Assembly: GCF_902859595.1 (NCBI RefSeq)
Contig: NZ_CADIJQ010000003.1
Span: 372,001-436,000, forward strand
Source of the DNA: Achromobacter kerstersii
GTDB taxonomy: Bacteria; Pseudomonadota; Gammaproteobacteria; Burkholderiales; Burkholderiaceae_B
DNA: 64,000 nucleotides
Direction of reading: 5' to 3'
A program made the position numbers and the translations under genes. Under the pieces are notes generated by a model, which was given only the letters and a program-made list of their open reading frames with translations, did no database searches and had not been told where the DNA came from. Of the stretch, positions 16,135 through 24,488 are shown in pieces (positions within the stretch are counted from its first letter, which is position 1; every line of letters starts with the position of its first letter).

Positions 16135-16956
16135 TCAGACGCGCAGCAGCGCGAGGGCCTGATGCGCGATGTTCAGGTCGACCGCGGCATCGTCGCCGTC
16201 GCCCAGATACCAGGCGGCCGACAGCCCGCACCAGGCCACCACCCATTGCAGCAGGCGGCGGCGCTCCAGGCCGGATTCATCCACCACGATCTGCAAGCGG
16301 CGTTCGAAGCAGCCGGGCACGGTGGCCACGGGTGGCACGGGGTCGGACAGGTCGGGGTTGCAGAAGATGTTGGCGTAGTCGAACGTGCGTTCGCCGGTCA
16401 GGCGCTTGGGGTCGATGACCAGCCAGCCGCGCTCGCCGAAATCCAGCACGTTGTCGTGATGCATATCGCCGTGCAGCACGGAGACGTCGCGGGGGTCGTC
16501 CAACAGGGCGCGCGCGTAACGGGCGCTTTCGGCCAGGATGCCGCCGTGCGATTGCGCCATGGGCCAGAGATCGGTAAACCATCCCTCCAGGCCGCGCAGA
16601 GGGGGCAGCGGCTTGGCGCGTGGCGCGTGTAAATCGTTGAGCACGCCGCAAAGAATGCGCGTGGCTTCGTCGTCGCGGCCGCTGCGGGCATAGGCGGCGA
16701 GTGAGCGCGGGCCCATCGCGCGCTCAAGCAGGATGGCGTCGTCGTCGTGCGCCAGCACACGGGCCGCGCCGTGGCCGTCCCACCAGCGCATCAGCACGCC
16801 GCCTTGCCGTTCGTCTTCTTGCAAGGCGATCTTCAGCATGGCGGGCGCGCCCTGATGGATGACGGGCAGCAGCCGCGCCGCATGCGTCTCGATAGGCGCG
16901 CCGTCGGGCGTAAGGTTCCAGCGGGACAGGTAGGCGTCGAACATTGTGGGGACCAT
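16135..16956 (-). CDS. APH(6)/StrB-like small-molecule phosphotransferase
   Basis: The product is 273 aa (or 269 aa from ATG 16944). The kinase catalytic loop is HGDMHHDNV at 162-170 with Asp164 and Asn169, and the metal-binding Asp is in VIDPK at 181-184. The segments ERTFDYANIFCNPD, RRRLLQWVVAWCGLSAAWYLGD match the streptomycin 6-phosphotransferase/hydroxyurea resistance family (APH_6_hur). Chromosomal members are often not resistance genes in practice, so the physiological substrate is unknown. It starts 3 bp after the NUDIX stop, so the two form an operon. Confidence 0.85.
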   Translation of the reverse strand: MVPTMFDAYLSRWNLTPDGAPIETHAARLLPVIHQGAPAMLKIALQEDERQGGVLMRWWDGHGAARVLAHDDDAILLERAMGPRSLAAYARSGRDDEATRILCGVLNDLHAPRAKPLPPLRGLEGWFTDLWPMAQSHGGILAESARYARALLDDPRDVSVLHGDMHHDNVLDFGERGWLVIDPKRLTGERTFDYANIFCNPDLSDPVPPVATVPGCFERRLQIVVDESGLERRRLLQWVVAWCGLSAAWYLGDGDDAAVDLNIAHQALALLRV

Positions 16957-16959
16957 CGC

Positions 16960-17505
16960 TCAGCAATCCGAACAGGAATCCGAACAGGAATCCGAACCGG
17001 AATCTGAACCGGAATCCGAAGCGGAATCCGAACCGGAATTCAAACCTGAACCCGAACTCGAACCGGAATCCAACGCCGCAGTCAGCGCCGCCGCCTTGCG
17101 CGCCAGCCTCGCCACGCCAAAGCTTGTGGCCAGTTCATGGCCTTCCAGATCGGCAAGCGGTATCCAGCGTGCGTCCCGCGCATCGTCGCCCGCCACGGGC
17201 TCGCCCGATTGCCAGCGGCACAGCACGGCGATCAGGATGAAATGCCGGCGTAATGCGCCCGCGTCGTCGCGGTCGAAGACGTCAACGGCGTCGAATACAT
17301 GCAGGGGTTCGGCCACCACGCCGGTTTCTTCCAGCAATTCGCGCGCCGTCGCCGCTTCGATGCATTCACCGGCGTCAATCTTGCCGCCTGGAAATGCCCA
17401 GCAGTTTTCATCAGGCGGATTGGCGCGGCGCACCAGCAGCACGTGGCCGTCTCGGACGACGGCGGCGATGGTGGCGGGAATGGGGCGAGCGGGGAGAGTG
17501 GTCAT
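16960..17505 (-). CDS. NUDIX hydrolase with repetitive Ser/Asp tail
   Basis: The product is 181 aa from ATG 17505 (TTG 17523 is possible). The NUDIX box is complete: GGKIDAGE, seven residues, then RELLEETGV, with the glutamates for Mg2+. The domain fits the MutT-like (deoxy)nucleotide or sugar-nucleotide pyrophosphatases. After residue ~145 the protein ends in a low-complexity tail of SGSDS and SDSCSDC units, encoded by 12-bp tandem repeats (about 16973-17070). Such a tail is not part of the NUDIX fold. It probably arose by repeat expansion near the 3' end and adds acidity and cysteines. It is coupled with the downstream phosphotransferase gene. Confidence 0.9.
   Translation of the reverse strand: MTTLPARPIPATIAAVVRDGHVLLVRRANPPDENCWAFPGGKIDAGECIEAATARELLEETGVVAEPLHVFDAVDVFDRDDAGALRRHFILIAVLCRWQSGEPVAGDDARDARWIPLADLEGHELATSFGVARLARKAAALTAALDSGSSSGSGLNSGSDSASDSGSDSGSDSCSDSCSDC
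16973..17070. repeat. 12-bp tandem repeats in the NUDIX C-terminus
   Basis: The plus-strand unit is approximately GGAATCCGAACC, repeated about eight times with substitutions (ccgaacagg, ccgaaccgg, tgaaccgg, ccgaagcgg). The 12-bp period keeps the NUDIX reading frame and yields the four-residue pattern S-(G/A/C)-S-D. Units nearest the stop codon are the most uniform. Confidence 0.85.
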
Positions 17506-17625
17506 GAGGGCATCCAGCGGCAATGCGTGCAGTGTAGAACGCGGACGGGCAGGCGCCCGTCCGCGTGTCTATTGATGGCCCATGCTGATGCCGGGTGCCC
17601 ATGCTCACTGCGGATGCTCAGTACC

Positions 17626-17672
17626 GAGCCTCCTTCCTGAGCCTCCTTCCCGAGCCTCCTTCCTGAGCCTCC
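17626..17672. repeat. 13-bp tandem repeat after the binding-protein gene
   Basis: GAGCCTCCTTCC(T/C) is repeated three times plus an 8-base partial copy. It ends 2 bp before the stop codon (minus strand) of the periplasmic binding protein gene at 17675, in the 150-bp gap to the NUDIX gene. Confidence 0.9.
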
Positions 17673-17674
17673 GC

Positions 17675-18937
17675 TTACTTCTTCACCAGCGGGCAGGTCG
17701 ACTTCGACAAGGGCATGAAGGCTTGATCGCCCGGCAAGGTCGCCACCAGCTTGTAGTAGTCCCACGGCCGTTTGGATTCTGACGGCTGCTTCACTTCAAA
17801 CAGGTACATGTCGTGCACCATGCGGCCGTCTTCGCGGATGCGGCCGTTGGTGGCGAAGAAGTCATTGATGGGCATGGCCTTCATCTGTTTCATCACGGCC
17901 TCCGGCGCATCGGTGCCCGCCGCCTGCACGGCCTTCAGGTAATGCATCACCGACGAATAGGTGCCCGCCTGGCTCATGTTGGGCATCTTCTTCAGCTTGT
18001 CGTAGTAGCGCTGCGACCAGGCGCGCGTCTGGTCGTTCATGTCCCAGTAGAAGGCTTCGGTCAGCGTCAGGCCGGCCGCCGCGTCCAGGCCGATGGCGTG
18101 GATGTCGTTGATATACAAGAGCAATCCCGCCATCTTCTGGCCGCCCTTGGTCAGGCCGAATTCGCTGGCGGCCTTGATGGCGTTGACCGTGTCGCCGCCG
18201 GCATTGGCCAGCCCTACGACCTGCGCTTTGCTGGCCTGGGCCTGCAACAGATAAGAGGCGAAGTCGCTGGAGCCCAACGGGTGGCGCGCCGCGCCCAGCA
18301 CCGTGCCGCCATTGGCCTTGACGACCTCGGTGGCGGACGCCTGCAAGGTGTGGCCGAAGGCGTAGTCGGCGGTCAGGAAGTACCAGCTCTTGCCGCCTTT
18401 TTCGACGGTGGCGCGCGCGGTGGTATTGGCCAGCGACCAGGTGTCGTAGGTGTAGTGCACGGAATAGGGCGAGCACAGGTCGTTGGTGATGCGTTCGGTG
18501 CCGGGGCCGCTGAAGACCACGATCTTCTTCTTTTCGCGGGCCACTTCCAGCACGGCCAGCGCGGGCGCTGACCCTGCCACGTCCATGATGGCGTCGACTT
18601 TCTGCGTGTCGTACCATTCGCGCGCCTTGGCGGCGGCGATGTCGGCTTTGTTCTGGTGGTCAACCACCATCAGGTCAATCTTCTTGCCCAGCACCGTGCC
18701 GCCGAAATCTTCAATGGCCATCTGGGCGGCGGTGGCGCTGCCCTTGCCGGTGACGTCGGCGTACACGCCGCTCATGTCCAGGATCAGGCCGAGCCGGACG
18801 ATGTCGTCAGAAATGGCGGCGGGCTGCTGCGCCCAGGCCGGTGCGGCGGCGGCCGCCGATAGGGCGGTGGCGGCGAACAAGCGGGTAATCGTGCTGCGGC
18901 AATGCATGGAAATCCGGGGCGTGTTGGCGTAAGCCAT
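17675..18937 (-). CDS. ABC transporter substrate-binding protein, branched-chain amino acid (LivK) type
   Basis: The product is 420 aa. ATG 18937 is chosen because GAGGAGAC lies just before it; a signal peptide follows (LFAATALSAAAAAPAWAQQ). The mature start DDIVRLGLILDMSGVYADVTGKG is typical of Peripla_BP_6 proteins, as are VDHQNKADIAAAKAREWYD and WYFLTADYAFGHTLQ. It should bind an amino acid, aromatic acid or similar ligand in the periplasm. No Liv permease or ATPase gene is present nearby, so it works with components encoded elsewhere. It follows the GntR/ligase/cyclase operon on the same strand, with a 136-bp gap. Confidence 0.9.
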   Translation of the reverse strand: MAYANTPRISMHCRSTITRLFAATALSAAAAAPAWAQQPAAISDDIVRLGLILDMSGVYADVTGKGSATAAQMAIEDFGGTVLGKKIDLMVVDHQNKADIAAAKAREWYDTQKVDAIMDVAGSAPALAVLEVAREKKKIVVFSGPGTERITNDLCSPYSVHYTYDTWSLANTTARATVEKGGKSWYFLTADYAFGHTLQASATEVVKANGGTVLGAARHPLGSSDFASYLLQAQASKAQVVGLANAGGDTVNAIKAASEFGLTKGGQKMAGLLLYINDIHAIGLDAAAGLTLTEAFYWDMNDQTRAWSQRYYDKLKKMPNMSQAGTYSSVMHYLKAVQAAGTDAPEAVMKQMKAMPINDFFATNGRIREDGRMVHDMYLFEVKQPSESKRPWDYYKLVATLPGDQAFMPLSKSTCPLVKK

Positions 18938-19073
18938 GGTTTGTCTCCTCTTGTGCCGGATCTGTCTGAAACTTGCTGGCGCTTCAATGGCGCTCTGGTT
19001 TGGGGGCGGGCCGCGCAAATGGACGTGGCGGTGGGGTGGGGCTCCTTGGGCGGTTGAACGAAGGGCGCGCGAA

Positions 19074-19817
19074 TCAGCGATGGGCAAGCAGATCGAATTC
19101 CATCCGCACCTTGCGGAACGGAAATTCCAGCCGCGCGAAATACACCACGCGGCCGTCGATGCAGGCATAGCGGCGCAGCTCGGCCACGGGCGACGACACG
19201 GGAATTTGCAGAGACTCGGCGGATTCCTGGCCCGCTTCGATCACGTTCAGCACCTGACGCGCTTCGGTGATGCGCGCGCCGTAGAACTGATCCAGCACCG
19301 GGGCCACCGTGCTTTTCTGGATGCGGGTGCGATGCTTGCGGAACAGCCCGCTTTCCAGAAAGACTTCGCTGTAGCAGAAGGGGCCGGCGTCGGTCGTGTG
19401 TACGCGGCGCAGGTATTGGAACAGCCCGCTGCGGTCGGCCTGGCAAGGCATGCCCAGCGAGTCGGGCAGCGGAGAATCAGCGCTGGATTCCACCAGCGAC
19501 ACCGTGCCCAGCTGATTGCTCAGCTCGACGGTTTCCGCCCAGGTTTTTGGAATCAGCAAGGTTGGCGTCTCGGGCAGCTCGGCATTGACGAACGTGCCAG
19601 ACCCGCGCGACCGCCGGATCAGGCCGTCTTGTTCCAGCAGCCCAAACGCCTGACGGATGGTCGCCCGCGAGATTCCATAGGTTTCCATCAGCGATTCCAG
19701 CGGCGGGATCTGCTGGCCCGGCCGCCAGGTGCGGTTCTGGATATGGCTGCGGAACAGCGCCGCCGCTTGCAGATAAAGCGGCTGGGGGCTGCGCGAGAAA
19801 AGCTTGCGGGCGGGCAT
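19074..19817 (-). CDS. GntR-family (HutC/UTRA type) transcriptional regulator
   Basis: The product is 247 aa starting MPARKLFSRSPQPLYLQ. The winged HTH is seen in PGQQIPPLESLMETYGISRATIRQAFGLLEQDGLIRRSRGSGTFV cut into its usual elements. A UTRA effector domain follows (residues ~95-245; RVHTTDAGPFCYSEVFLE, ARLEFPFRKVRMEFDL). The ATG lies 2 bp after the ligase stop, so it is the third gene of the cyclase-ligase-GntR operon. It probably autoregulates the divergent locus by binding the AGTACGT/ACGTACT palindrome at 22520-22537 (inference). Confidence 0.9.
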   Translation of the reverse strand: MPARKLFSRSPQPLYLQAAALFRSHIQNRTWRPGQQIPPLESLMETYGISRATIRQAFGLLEQDGLIRRSRGSGTFVNAELPETPTLLIPKTWAETVELSNQLGTVSLVESSADSPLPDSLGMPCQADRSGLFQYLRRVHTTDAGPFCYSEVFLESGLFRKHRTRIQKSTVAPVLDQFYGARITEARQVLNVIEAGQESAESLQIPVSSPVAELRRYACIDGRVVYFARLEFPFRKVRMEFDLLAHR

Positions 19818-19819
19818 GG

Positions 19820-21436
19820 TCAGGGGGCGGCTGGTGGGGAAAGATCCGAGAGCATAGCCTCCGCCATGTCGCGCAGGCGGTGTTTCTGAATCTTGACCGA
19901 GTTGGCGCTTTCCACGGACGGGAAGGCGTCCAGCACGGTAAAGCCCACGGGCGCCTTGAAACCGGCCATCGCCGCCTTGCACGCCGCCGTCCAGCCGGCG
20001 GGGTCGGCCGTGGCGCCGGCTTGCAGCAGCACAAACGCATACGGCACGATTTTGCCGTGGCGGGTGGCGCCCACCACCTGGCAGGCGCGCACGCCGGGCA
20101 GGGTTTCGACGACCTGCTCGATTTCCACGGGGTTCACCAGAAAGCCGGATAGCCGCAACGAATCGCCCATGCGCGTCTGGAAGACGAATTGGCGCGGGGT
20201 CAGCGTGTAGCCCAGGTCGCCTGTCTTGAAATAGCCGTCATCCGTGACGGCGTTGCGCGTGGCGTCGGGGTTGTCCAGATAACCCTGCATCAGGCTGGGC
20301 GACAAGATTTCGATTTCGCCCGATTGGCCGTGCGGCAGCACTTGCCCGGATTCAGGGTCGCGGGCGCGCACGCGGGCATCAGGATAAATCAGCGTGCCGC
20401 CGGGTTGATGGCGCGCCGACACGTCACCCTCTTGCGGGTCGCGCGGCTGGCCTGCCACCAGCGCGATCAGTTCGCTGGAACCGTACAGCCCCGTCAGCGG
20501 CACGCCCGCGTCGCGCGCCAAGTCCAGCATGTTGTCCAACGCGGGGGTGAAGCTGGCGAAGCCGAAGAGGCGCGCCGACGCAAACGTGCCGGGGGCTGCC
20601 GCCTGCATCATGCCCACCAGCGCTTCGTTGTTCGCATAGGTGTGCGTGACGGCGTAGCGGGCAACGGCCTGCGCGGATTCCGCCGCATTGAATACCGGCG
20701 CGCACACCACGGGCACGCCTTGCGCCAGCCCGCCCACCAGCGTCGCAAAGCCGAACGCCCCGCAGAACGGGGCGCTGGCCAGCACGCAGCTGTGGTCATC
20801 GTAGCCGAACGCCTGCACCACCGCCGCGCCATGACGCAGCAGCGTTTGCTGGTCGTGCAGCACAAACTTGGGCTTGGACGTGGTGCCCGACGTGGTGAAG
20901 CACAGCACGCCCGCGTTGCCATGCGGGGCGGGCGGCGGAGTTTGGGTGGCGAGCAGGTCTGCGTAGCGATGCGCCGGTTTGTCATGCAGGGTAGCCGGCG
21001 CATGTTCATCGTCAGCCCCCAGCGTGACGACGCCTTGCAAACGCGTCAGGTGTTCCGGGGCGACGCCGTCAAGAATCCCGGCGAAGTCGATGCCCTTGAA
21101 ACCCGGCCAGAACACCAGCCAATCGGCCTGGCCGCGGCCAAGGATATCGGCCACTTCCAGCGCGCGAAATCGCGTGTTGACGGCCAGCACCAGCGCGCCC
21201 AGATGCGCGCAGGCCAGAAACGATTCCACCCAGGCCGCGCAGTTGGGCAGCCACACGGCCACGCGATGGCCGGGCTGCACGCCGATGCGTGCAAGCCCTG
21301 CCGCCAGGGCGCGGCTTTGTGCGCGCAGCTGTGTGGCGCTGATCCGCTGGTCTTGATCGATCAGCAGCGTGGCGTCGGGACGGCGGGCGGCAAGCGCGTC
21401 CAGGTGCGCGGAAAAAGTCGACGTGGGTGCGGTCAT
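19820..21436 (-). CDS. AMP-dependent acyl-CoA synthetase/ligase family protein
   Basis: The product is 538 aa, an ANL-superfamily enzyme. The phosphate-binding loop is FTTSGTTSKPKF near residue 190, followed by the GLYGSSELIAL motif around residue 340 and the hinge region YFKTGDLGY around residue 425. The C-terminal lobe has LSGFLVNPVEIEQVVETLPGV, and the adenylation lysine lies in the ANSVKIQKHRL segment. It should activate a carboxylic acid to its CoA thioester via an acyl-adenylate. Together with the adjacent cyclase, Bug receptor and SDR it points to degradation of an imported organic acid. The substrate is unknown. Confidence 0.88.
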   Translation of the reverse strand: MTAPTSTFSAHLDALAARRPDATLLIDQDQRISATQLRAQSRALAAGLARIGVQPGHRVAVWLPNCAAWVESFLACAHLGALVLAVNTRFRALEVADILGRGQADWLVFWPGFKGIDFAGILDGVAPEHLTRLQGVVTLGADDEHAPATLHDKPAHRYADLLATQTPPPAPHGNAGVLCFTTSGTTSKPKFVLHDQQTLLRHGAAVVQAFGYDDHSCVLASAPFCGAFGFATLVGGLAQGVPVVCAPVFNAAESAQAVARYAVTHTYANNEALVGMMQAAAPGTFASARLFGFASFTPALDNMLDLARDAGVPLTGLYGSSELIALVAGQPRDPQEGDVSARHQPGGTLIYPDARVRARDPESGQVLPHGQSGEIEILSPSLMQGYLDNPDATRNAVTDDGYFKTGDLGYTLTPRQFVFQTRMGDSLRLSGFLVNPVEIEQVVETLPGVRACQVVGATRHGKIVPYAFVLLQAGATADPAGWTAACKAAMAGFKAPVGFTVLDAFPSVESANSVKIQKHRLRDMAEAMLSDLSPPAAP

Positions 21437-21439
21437 GGC

Positions 21440-22480
21440 TTACACCGTGGCAATCGGCGTTACCGGAGAACCCACGGCGCCGGGCATGCGCAAGGGCGGG
21501 GCGGTCAACAGGAAGCGGTTGCGTCCCTGGGCATGCAGCCAGTCGGCCAAGTCCTTCAAGTACCAGAGCTCGGCTAGCGGCACGCCCAGCTTGAACAGGC
21601 AATGGTGATGCAGCGGCAAGATCGAATGGCCGGGGCCGGACGTGCGCGCAGGGTAGGACTCCACGGCGTAGTTGTCGGCGCAGATGGCGGCGATGCCGCT
21701 GGCGGTGATCCAGTCCAGCAGGGCGGAGTCGGCGCCGTCCAGCACCGCGCCCGTCTGTTCCAGTTCGTGGGGATCGGGCTGGCCGTTCATGGCGACGACG
21801 CGCTCGGCGAAGCCTGTGCGCAGCACCAGCATGTCGCCGGGTTCGACGACGACGTTCTGGTCCCGCATGGCGGCTTGCAGTTGTTCGTGGCCGACGAGCG
21901 TGCGGCCAGGGCCGAAGGCGCGCGCCAGATCCACCAGCACGCCGCGCCCTTGCATGCCTTTTTCGGCGTAGCGGCTGACGCTGAGCTTGCGCGCATACGA
22001 ACCGCCGGGCGGGCAGCAGGCGTTGTCGGACGTGTCCGGGTCCACGCCGCCAAAGACGTCAACGCCCGCCGCAAAGCCGTTGTAGTAGACGCGGCGCGGC
22101 TCGCCGTCGCCTTGGATATCGAACATTGCGCCCACATGGCACAGGCCGTCCCACTGCGTGGAATATTGCATCGACAGCGTGACCTGATCGTCCGACAGCA
22201 CGTCAACGGCCTCGGGCTGCACCTGCGACATCGCAAAGTTCAGGTAGGGCGTGCCTTCGCGGAACGTGGGTTTCAACGTGGGCGCATGACGGCGCGGGTT
22301 CAGCACGTTGCCGCCGGGCAGGTCCAACGGCAGCGACAGGCAGAACACCTTGCCCGCCTGCACTTCACGCACGCCCTGAAGCACCTTTTCTTCGGTCAGC
22401 AGGTTCAGCCTGCCGAGCTCGTCGTCCGGCCCGAAGTCGCCCCAGGTGGAACCTTCGGGGCGTTGCGTCCAGCGTTTCAT
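21440..22480 (-). CDS. Cyclase-family (PF04199, kynurenine formamidase-like) metal hydrolase
   Basis: The product is 346 aa. The segment STQWDGLCHVGAMFD corresponds to the metal-binding motif HxGTHxD of kynurenine formamidase and isatin hydrolase, in the variant form found in the longer cyclase subfamily. A second His-rich segment, PLHHHCLFKLG, lies near the C-terminus. It probably hydrolyses a cyclic amide, lactone or formamide. It is the first gene of the minus-strand operon, with the ligase starting 3 bp downstream. The promoter lies in the AT-rich region around 22490-22540 containing a perfect palindrome. Confidence 0.85.
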   Translation of the reverse strand: MKRWTQRPEGSTWGDFGPDDELGRLNLLTEEKVLQGVREVQAGKVFCLSLPLDLPGGNVLNPRRHAPTLKPTFREGTPYLNFAMSQVQPEAVDVLSDDQVTLSMQYSTQWDGLCHVGAMFDIQGDGEPRRVYYNGFAAGVDVFGGVDPDTSDNACCPPGGSYARKLSVSRYAEKGMQGRGVLVDLARAFGPGRTLVGHEQLQAAMRDQNVVVEPGDMLVLRTGFAERVVAMNGQPDPHELEQTGAVLDGADSALLDWITASGIAAICADNYAVESYPARTSGPGHSILPLHHHCLFKLGVPLAELWYLKDLADWLHAQGRNRFLLTAPPLRMPGAVGSPVTPIATV

Positions 22481-22519
22481 CTCTTGTCTCCTGGTTATGT
22501 TCTATGTTTTTATAACTAT

Positions 22520-22537
22520 AGTACGTATTTACGTACT
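22520..22537. promoter_or_regulatory. Perfect palindrome, candidate GntR operator
   Basis: AGTACGT at 22520-22526 and ACGTACT at 22531-22537 are separated by ATTT. The site lies in the AT-rich divergent region between the cyclase operon (minus) and the Bug receptor (plus). Dyads of this GTxxxxAC kind are typical HutC-class GntR sites, and a HutC-class regulator is encoded in the operon. Confidence 0.65.
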
Positions 22538-22649
22538 TTGAAGTGCTTTGAATATTCCGCAGGCTGGAATTTTCCCCGATGTTGCCGAGTTGTACCCACA
22601 AGACTTAAGAAGAAATCCGCAGTCAGCGGATTCAAGAGGAGACAGATTC

Positions 22650-23657
22650 ATGACCCAAGCCGTACCCCCGCGCGCCGGGTGGCGCAGCGTTGCCGTGGCC
22701 GCGTTGGCCACGCTGGCGCTGCCCGTCATTCACACCGCCGCGCATGCCGCCGGCTACCCCGAGCACCCCGTCACGGTCGTCGTGCCGTATCCGCCCGGAG
22801 GCGGGGCCGACATCTTTGGCCGCGCCATCGCCAACGCGCTGCAACCGGGCTTGAAGCAAACCGTGCTGGTTGAAAACAAGCCCGGCGCGGGCGGCAATAT
22901 CGGCATGGCCTACGTGGCGCGCGCCAAGCCGGACGGCTACACGCTGGGCTTGGGCACCATCGGCACGCAGACCATCAACCAGTTTCTGTACAGCAACATG
23001 ACGTTCGACCCGGAGCGTGATCTGGTGCCGATTGCGCTGGTGTCCACCACGCCGAACGTGATCGCCGTCAGCGCAAAGTCGCCGTACAAAACCGTGGCCG
23101 ATGTCATCAAGGCTGCCAAGCAATCGCCCGACAAGAAGCTGACTTACGCATCGCCCGGCATTGGCTCGTCGGTGCATTTGACGGGCGCGTACTTCGAGTC
23201 GATGGCGGGCGTGACGATGCTGCACGTGCCGTTCAAGGGCACGTCTGCCTCATTGCCTGCTGTGGCGGGCGGGCAGGTGGATCTGTTGTTCGACAACCTG
23301 CCGGGCGCGCTGGCGCAGATCAAGGACGGCAACCTGGTGCGCGGCGTGGCGGTAACGTCAGGCGCCCGCGACCCGTCGGTGCCCAATCTGCCCACCGTGG
23401 CGGAATCCGGCTTGCCAGGCTTTGACGTCACCGCCTGGTTCGCGTTGTACGCGCCGCGCAATACGCCGGCGCCGGTTGTCCAACAGCTGATCGACGCGGC
23501 ACGCAGCGGTCTGCAAAGCCAGGCCATCGCCACGAACTTCGCCACCATGGGCGCGAAACCCGGTACGCTTTTCGGCGCCGACCTGGCCGCCTTCGAATCC
23601 GCCGAGCGCAAGAAGTGGGGCGGGCTCATCAAAGACAAAGGAATCACTGCGCAATGA
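22650..23657 (+). CDS. Bug-family tripartite tricarboxylate transporter receptor
   Basis: The product is 335 aa from ATG 22650, which has AGAGGAGAC upstream. The signal peptide runs through ALPVIHTAAHAAG. The Bug features are YPEHPVTVVVPYPPGGGADI, NKPGAGGNIGMAYVA and MLHVPFKGTSASL. It should bind an organic acid in the periplasm. It overlaps the following SDR by 4 bp (ATGA), so the two are cotranscribed, divergently from the cyclase-ligase operon. This is probably the uptake receptor for the compound processed by that operon (inference). Confidence 0.92.
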   Translation: MTQAVPPRAGWRSVAVAALATLALPVIHTAAHAAGYPEHPVTVVVPYPPGGGADIFGRAIANALQPGLKQTVLVENKPGAGGNIGMAYVARAKPDGYTLGLGTIGTQTINQFLYSNMTFDPERDLVPIALVSTTPNVIAVSAKSPYKTVADVIKAAKQSPDKKLTYASPGIGSSVHLTGAYFESMAGVTMLHVPFKGTSASLPAVAGGQVDLLFDNLPGALAQIKDGNLVRGVAVTSGARDPSVPNLPTVAESGLPGFDVTAWFALYAPRNTPAPVVQQLIDAARSGLQSQAIATNFATMGAKPGTLFGADLAAFESAERKKWGGLIKDKGITAQ

Positions 23658-24376
23658 CAACCCCCATCGCACTGGTTACCGGCGGCAGCCGGGGCATCGG
23701 GCGCGCCATTGTGGCGCGCCTGCTCAAGGACGGCTATCACGTCGTCAACTTCAGCCGCCGCGCGCCTGATGACACGCTGCCGGGCGAAACCTTCCGCTCG
23801 GTTGACCTGGGCGATGCCGCCGCAACGCGCGCCGCCGCAACGGAACTTGCGGCCGAGCGCCCCGTGCTGCATCTGGTGAACAACGCCGGCATGATCCAGG
23901 TGGCCGATATTGAAGACGTGACTGAAGCCGACCTGCTGCGCACGATGGCGCTGAACATCACCGCGCCGGTCCTGCTGATGCAGGCCTTGCTGCCGGGCAT
24001 GCGGCAGGCGGGCTACGGACGTGTCGTCAACATCGGCAGCCGCGCGGCGTTAGGCAAAGGCGGGCGTTCGGTCTACGGCGCATCCAAGGCGGGCTTGGCC
24101 GGCATGACGCGCACCTGGGCGCTGGAACTGGCCGCCCACGGCATCACGGTGAACACCGTGGCGCCAGGCCCCATCGCCACGGAACTGTTCAATCAGTCCA
24201 ACCCGCCGGGCGCGCCCAAGACGCGCGCGCTGGAAGCGTCCATTCCCGTGGGCCGTGTCGGAACGCCGGACGAAGTGGCCCACAGCGTCGCCATGTTCCT
24301 GGACAAGCAGGCGGGCTTCATCACGGGGCAATTGCTGTACGTGTGCGGCGGCATGTCGGTGGGGCTGGCCGGGTAG
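23654..24376 (+). CDS. SDR-family oxidoreductase (FabG-like)
   Basis: The product is 240 aa. The cofactor motif is TGGSRGIG at 9-16, with NNAG at 76-79, Ser129, and Tyr141-x3-Lys145 (YGASK). The proline-glycine loop NTVAPGPIATE follows. It is translationally coupled to the Bug receptor by an ATGA overlap. It is likely an NAD(P)H-dependent step in the catabolism of the imported compound. Substrate specificity is not visible. A 14-bp tandem repeat begins right at its stop codon. Confidence 0.92.
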   Translation: MTTPIALVTGGSRGIGRAIVARLLKDGYHVVNFSRRAPDDTLPGETFRSVDLGDAAATRAAATELAAERPVLHLVNNAGMIQVADIEDVTEADLLRTMALNITAPVLLMQALLPGMRQAGYGRVVNIGSRAALGKGGRSVYGASKAGLAGMTRTWALELAAHGITVNTVAPGPIATELFNQSNPPGAPKTRALEASIPVGRVGTPDEVAHSVAMFLDKQAGFITGQLLYVCGGMSVGLAG

Positions 24377-24467
24377 GCCTGGTGGGGTAGGCGTGGCGGG
24401 GTAGAGGCGGCGGGGTAGGGGCGGCGGGGTAGAGGCGGCGAGCTAGAAGCCGCGAGGTAGAAGCCGC
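24371..24467. repeat. 14-bp minisatellite after the SDR gene
   Basis: Six units in 14-bp register run from 24384 to 24467 (GGGGTAGAGGCGGC and variants), preceded by a slightly shorter unit that covers the SDR stop codon. The last two units diverge (gagctagaagccgc, gaggtagaagccgc). The array fills the gap between two convergent genes, like the 13-bp array at 12779. Confidence 0.9.
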
Positions 24468-24480
24468 GGGGGCGCGGCTT
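24461..24480. terminator. Candidate bidirectional terminator hairpin
   Basis: AAGCCGCG (24461-24468) pairs perfectly with CGCGGCTT (24473-24480) around a GGGG loop. It lies between the convergent SDR and lipoprotein genes. There is no strong T run on either side, so termination strength is uncertain. Confidence 0.45.
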
Positions 24481-24488
24481 GCTTCGGT

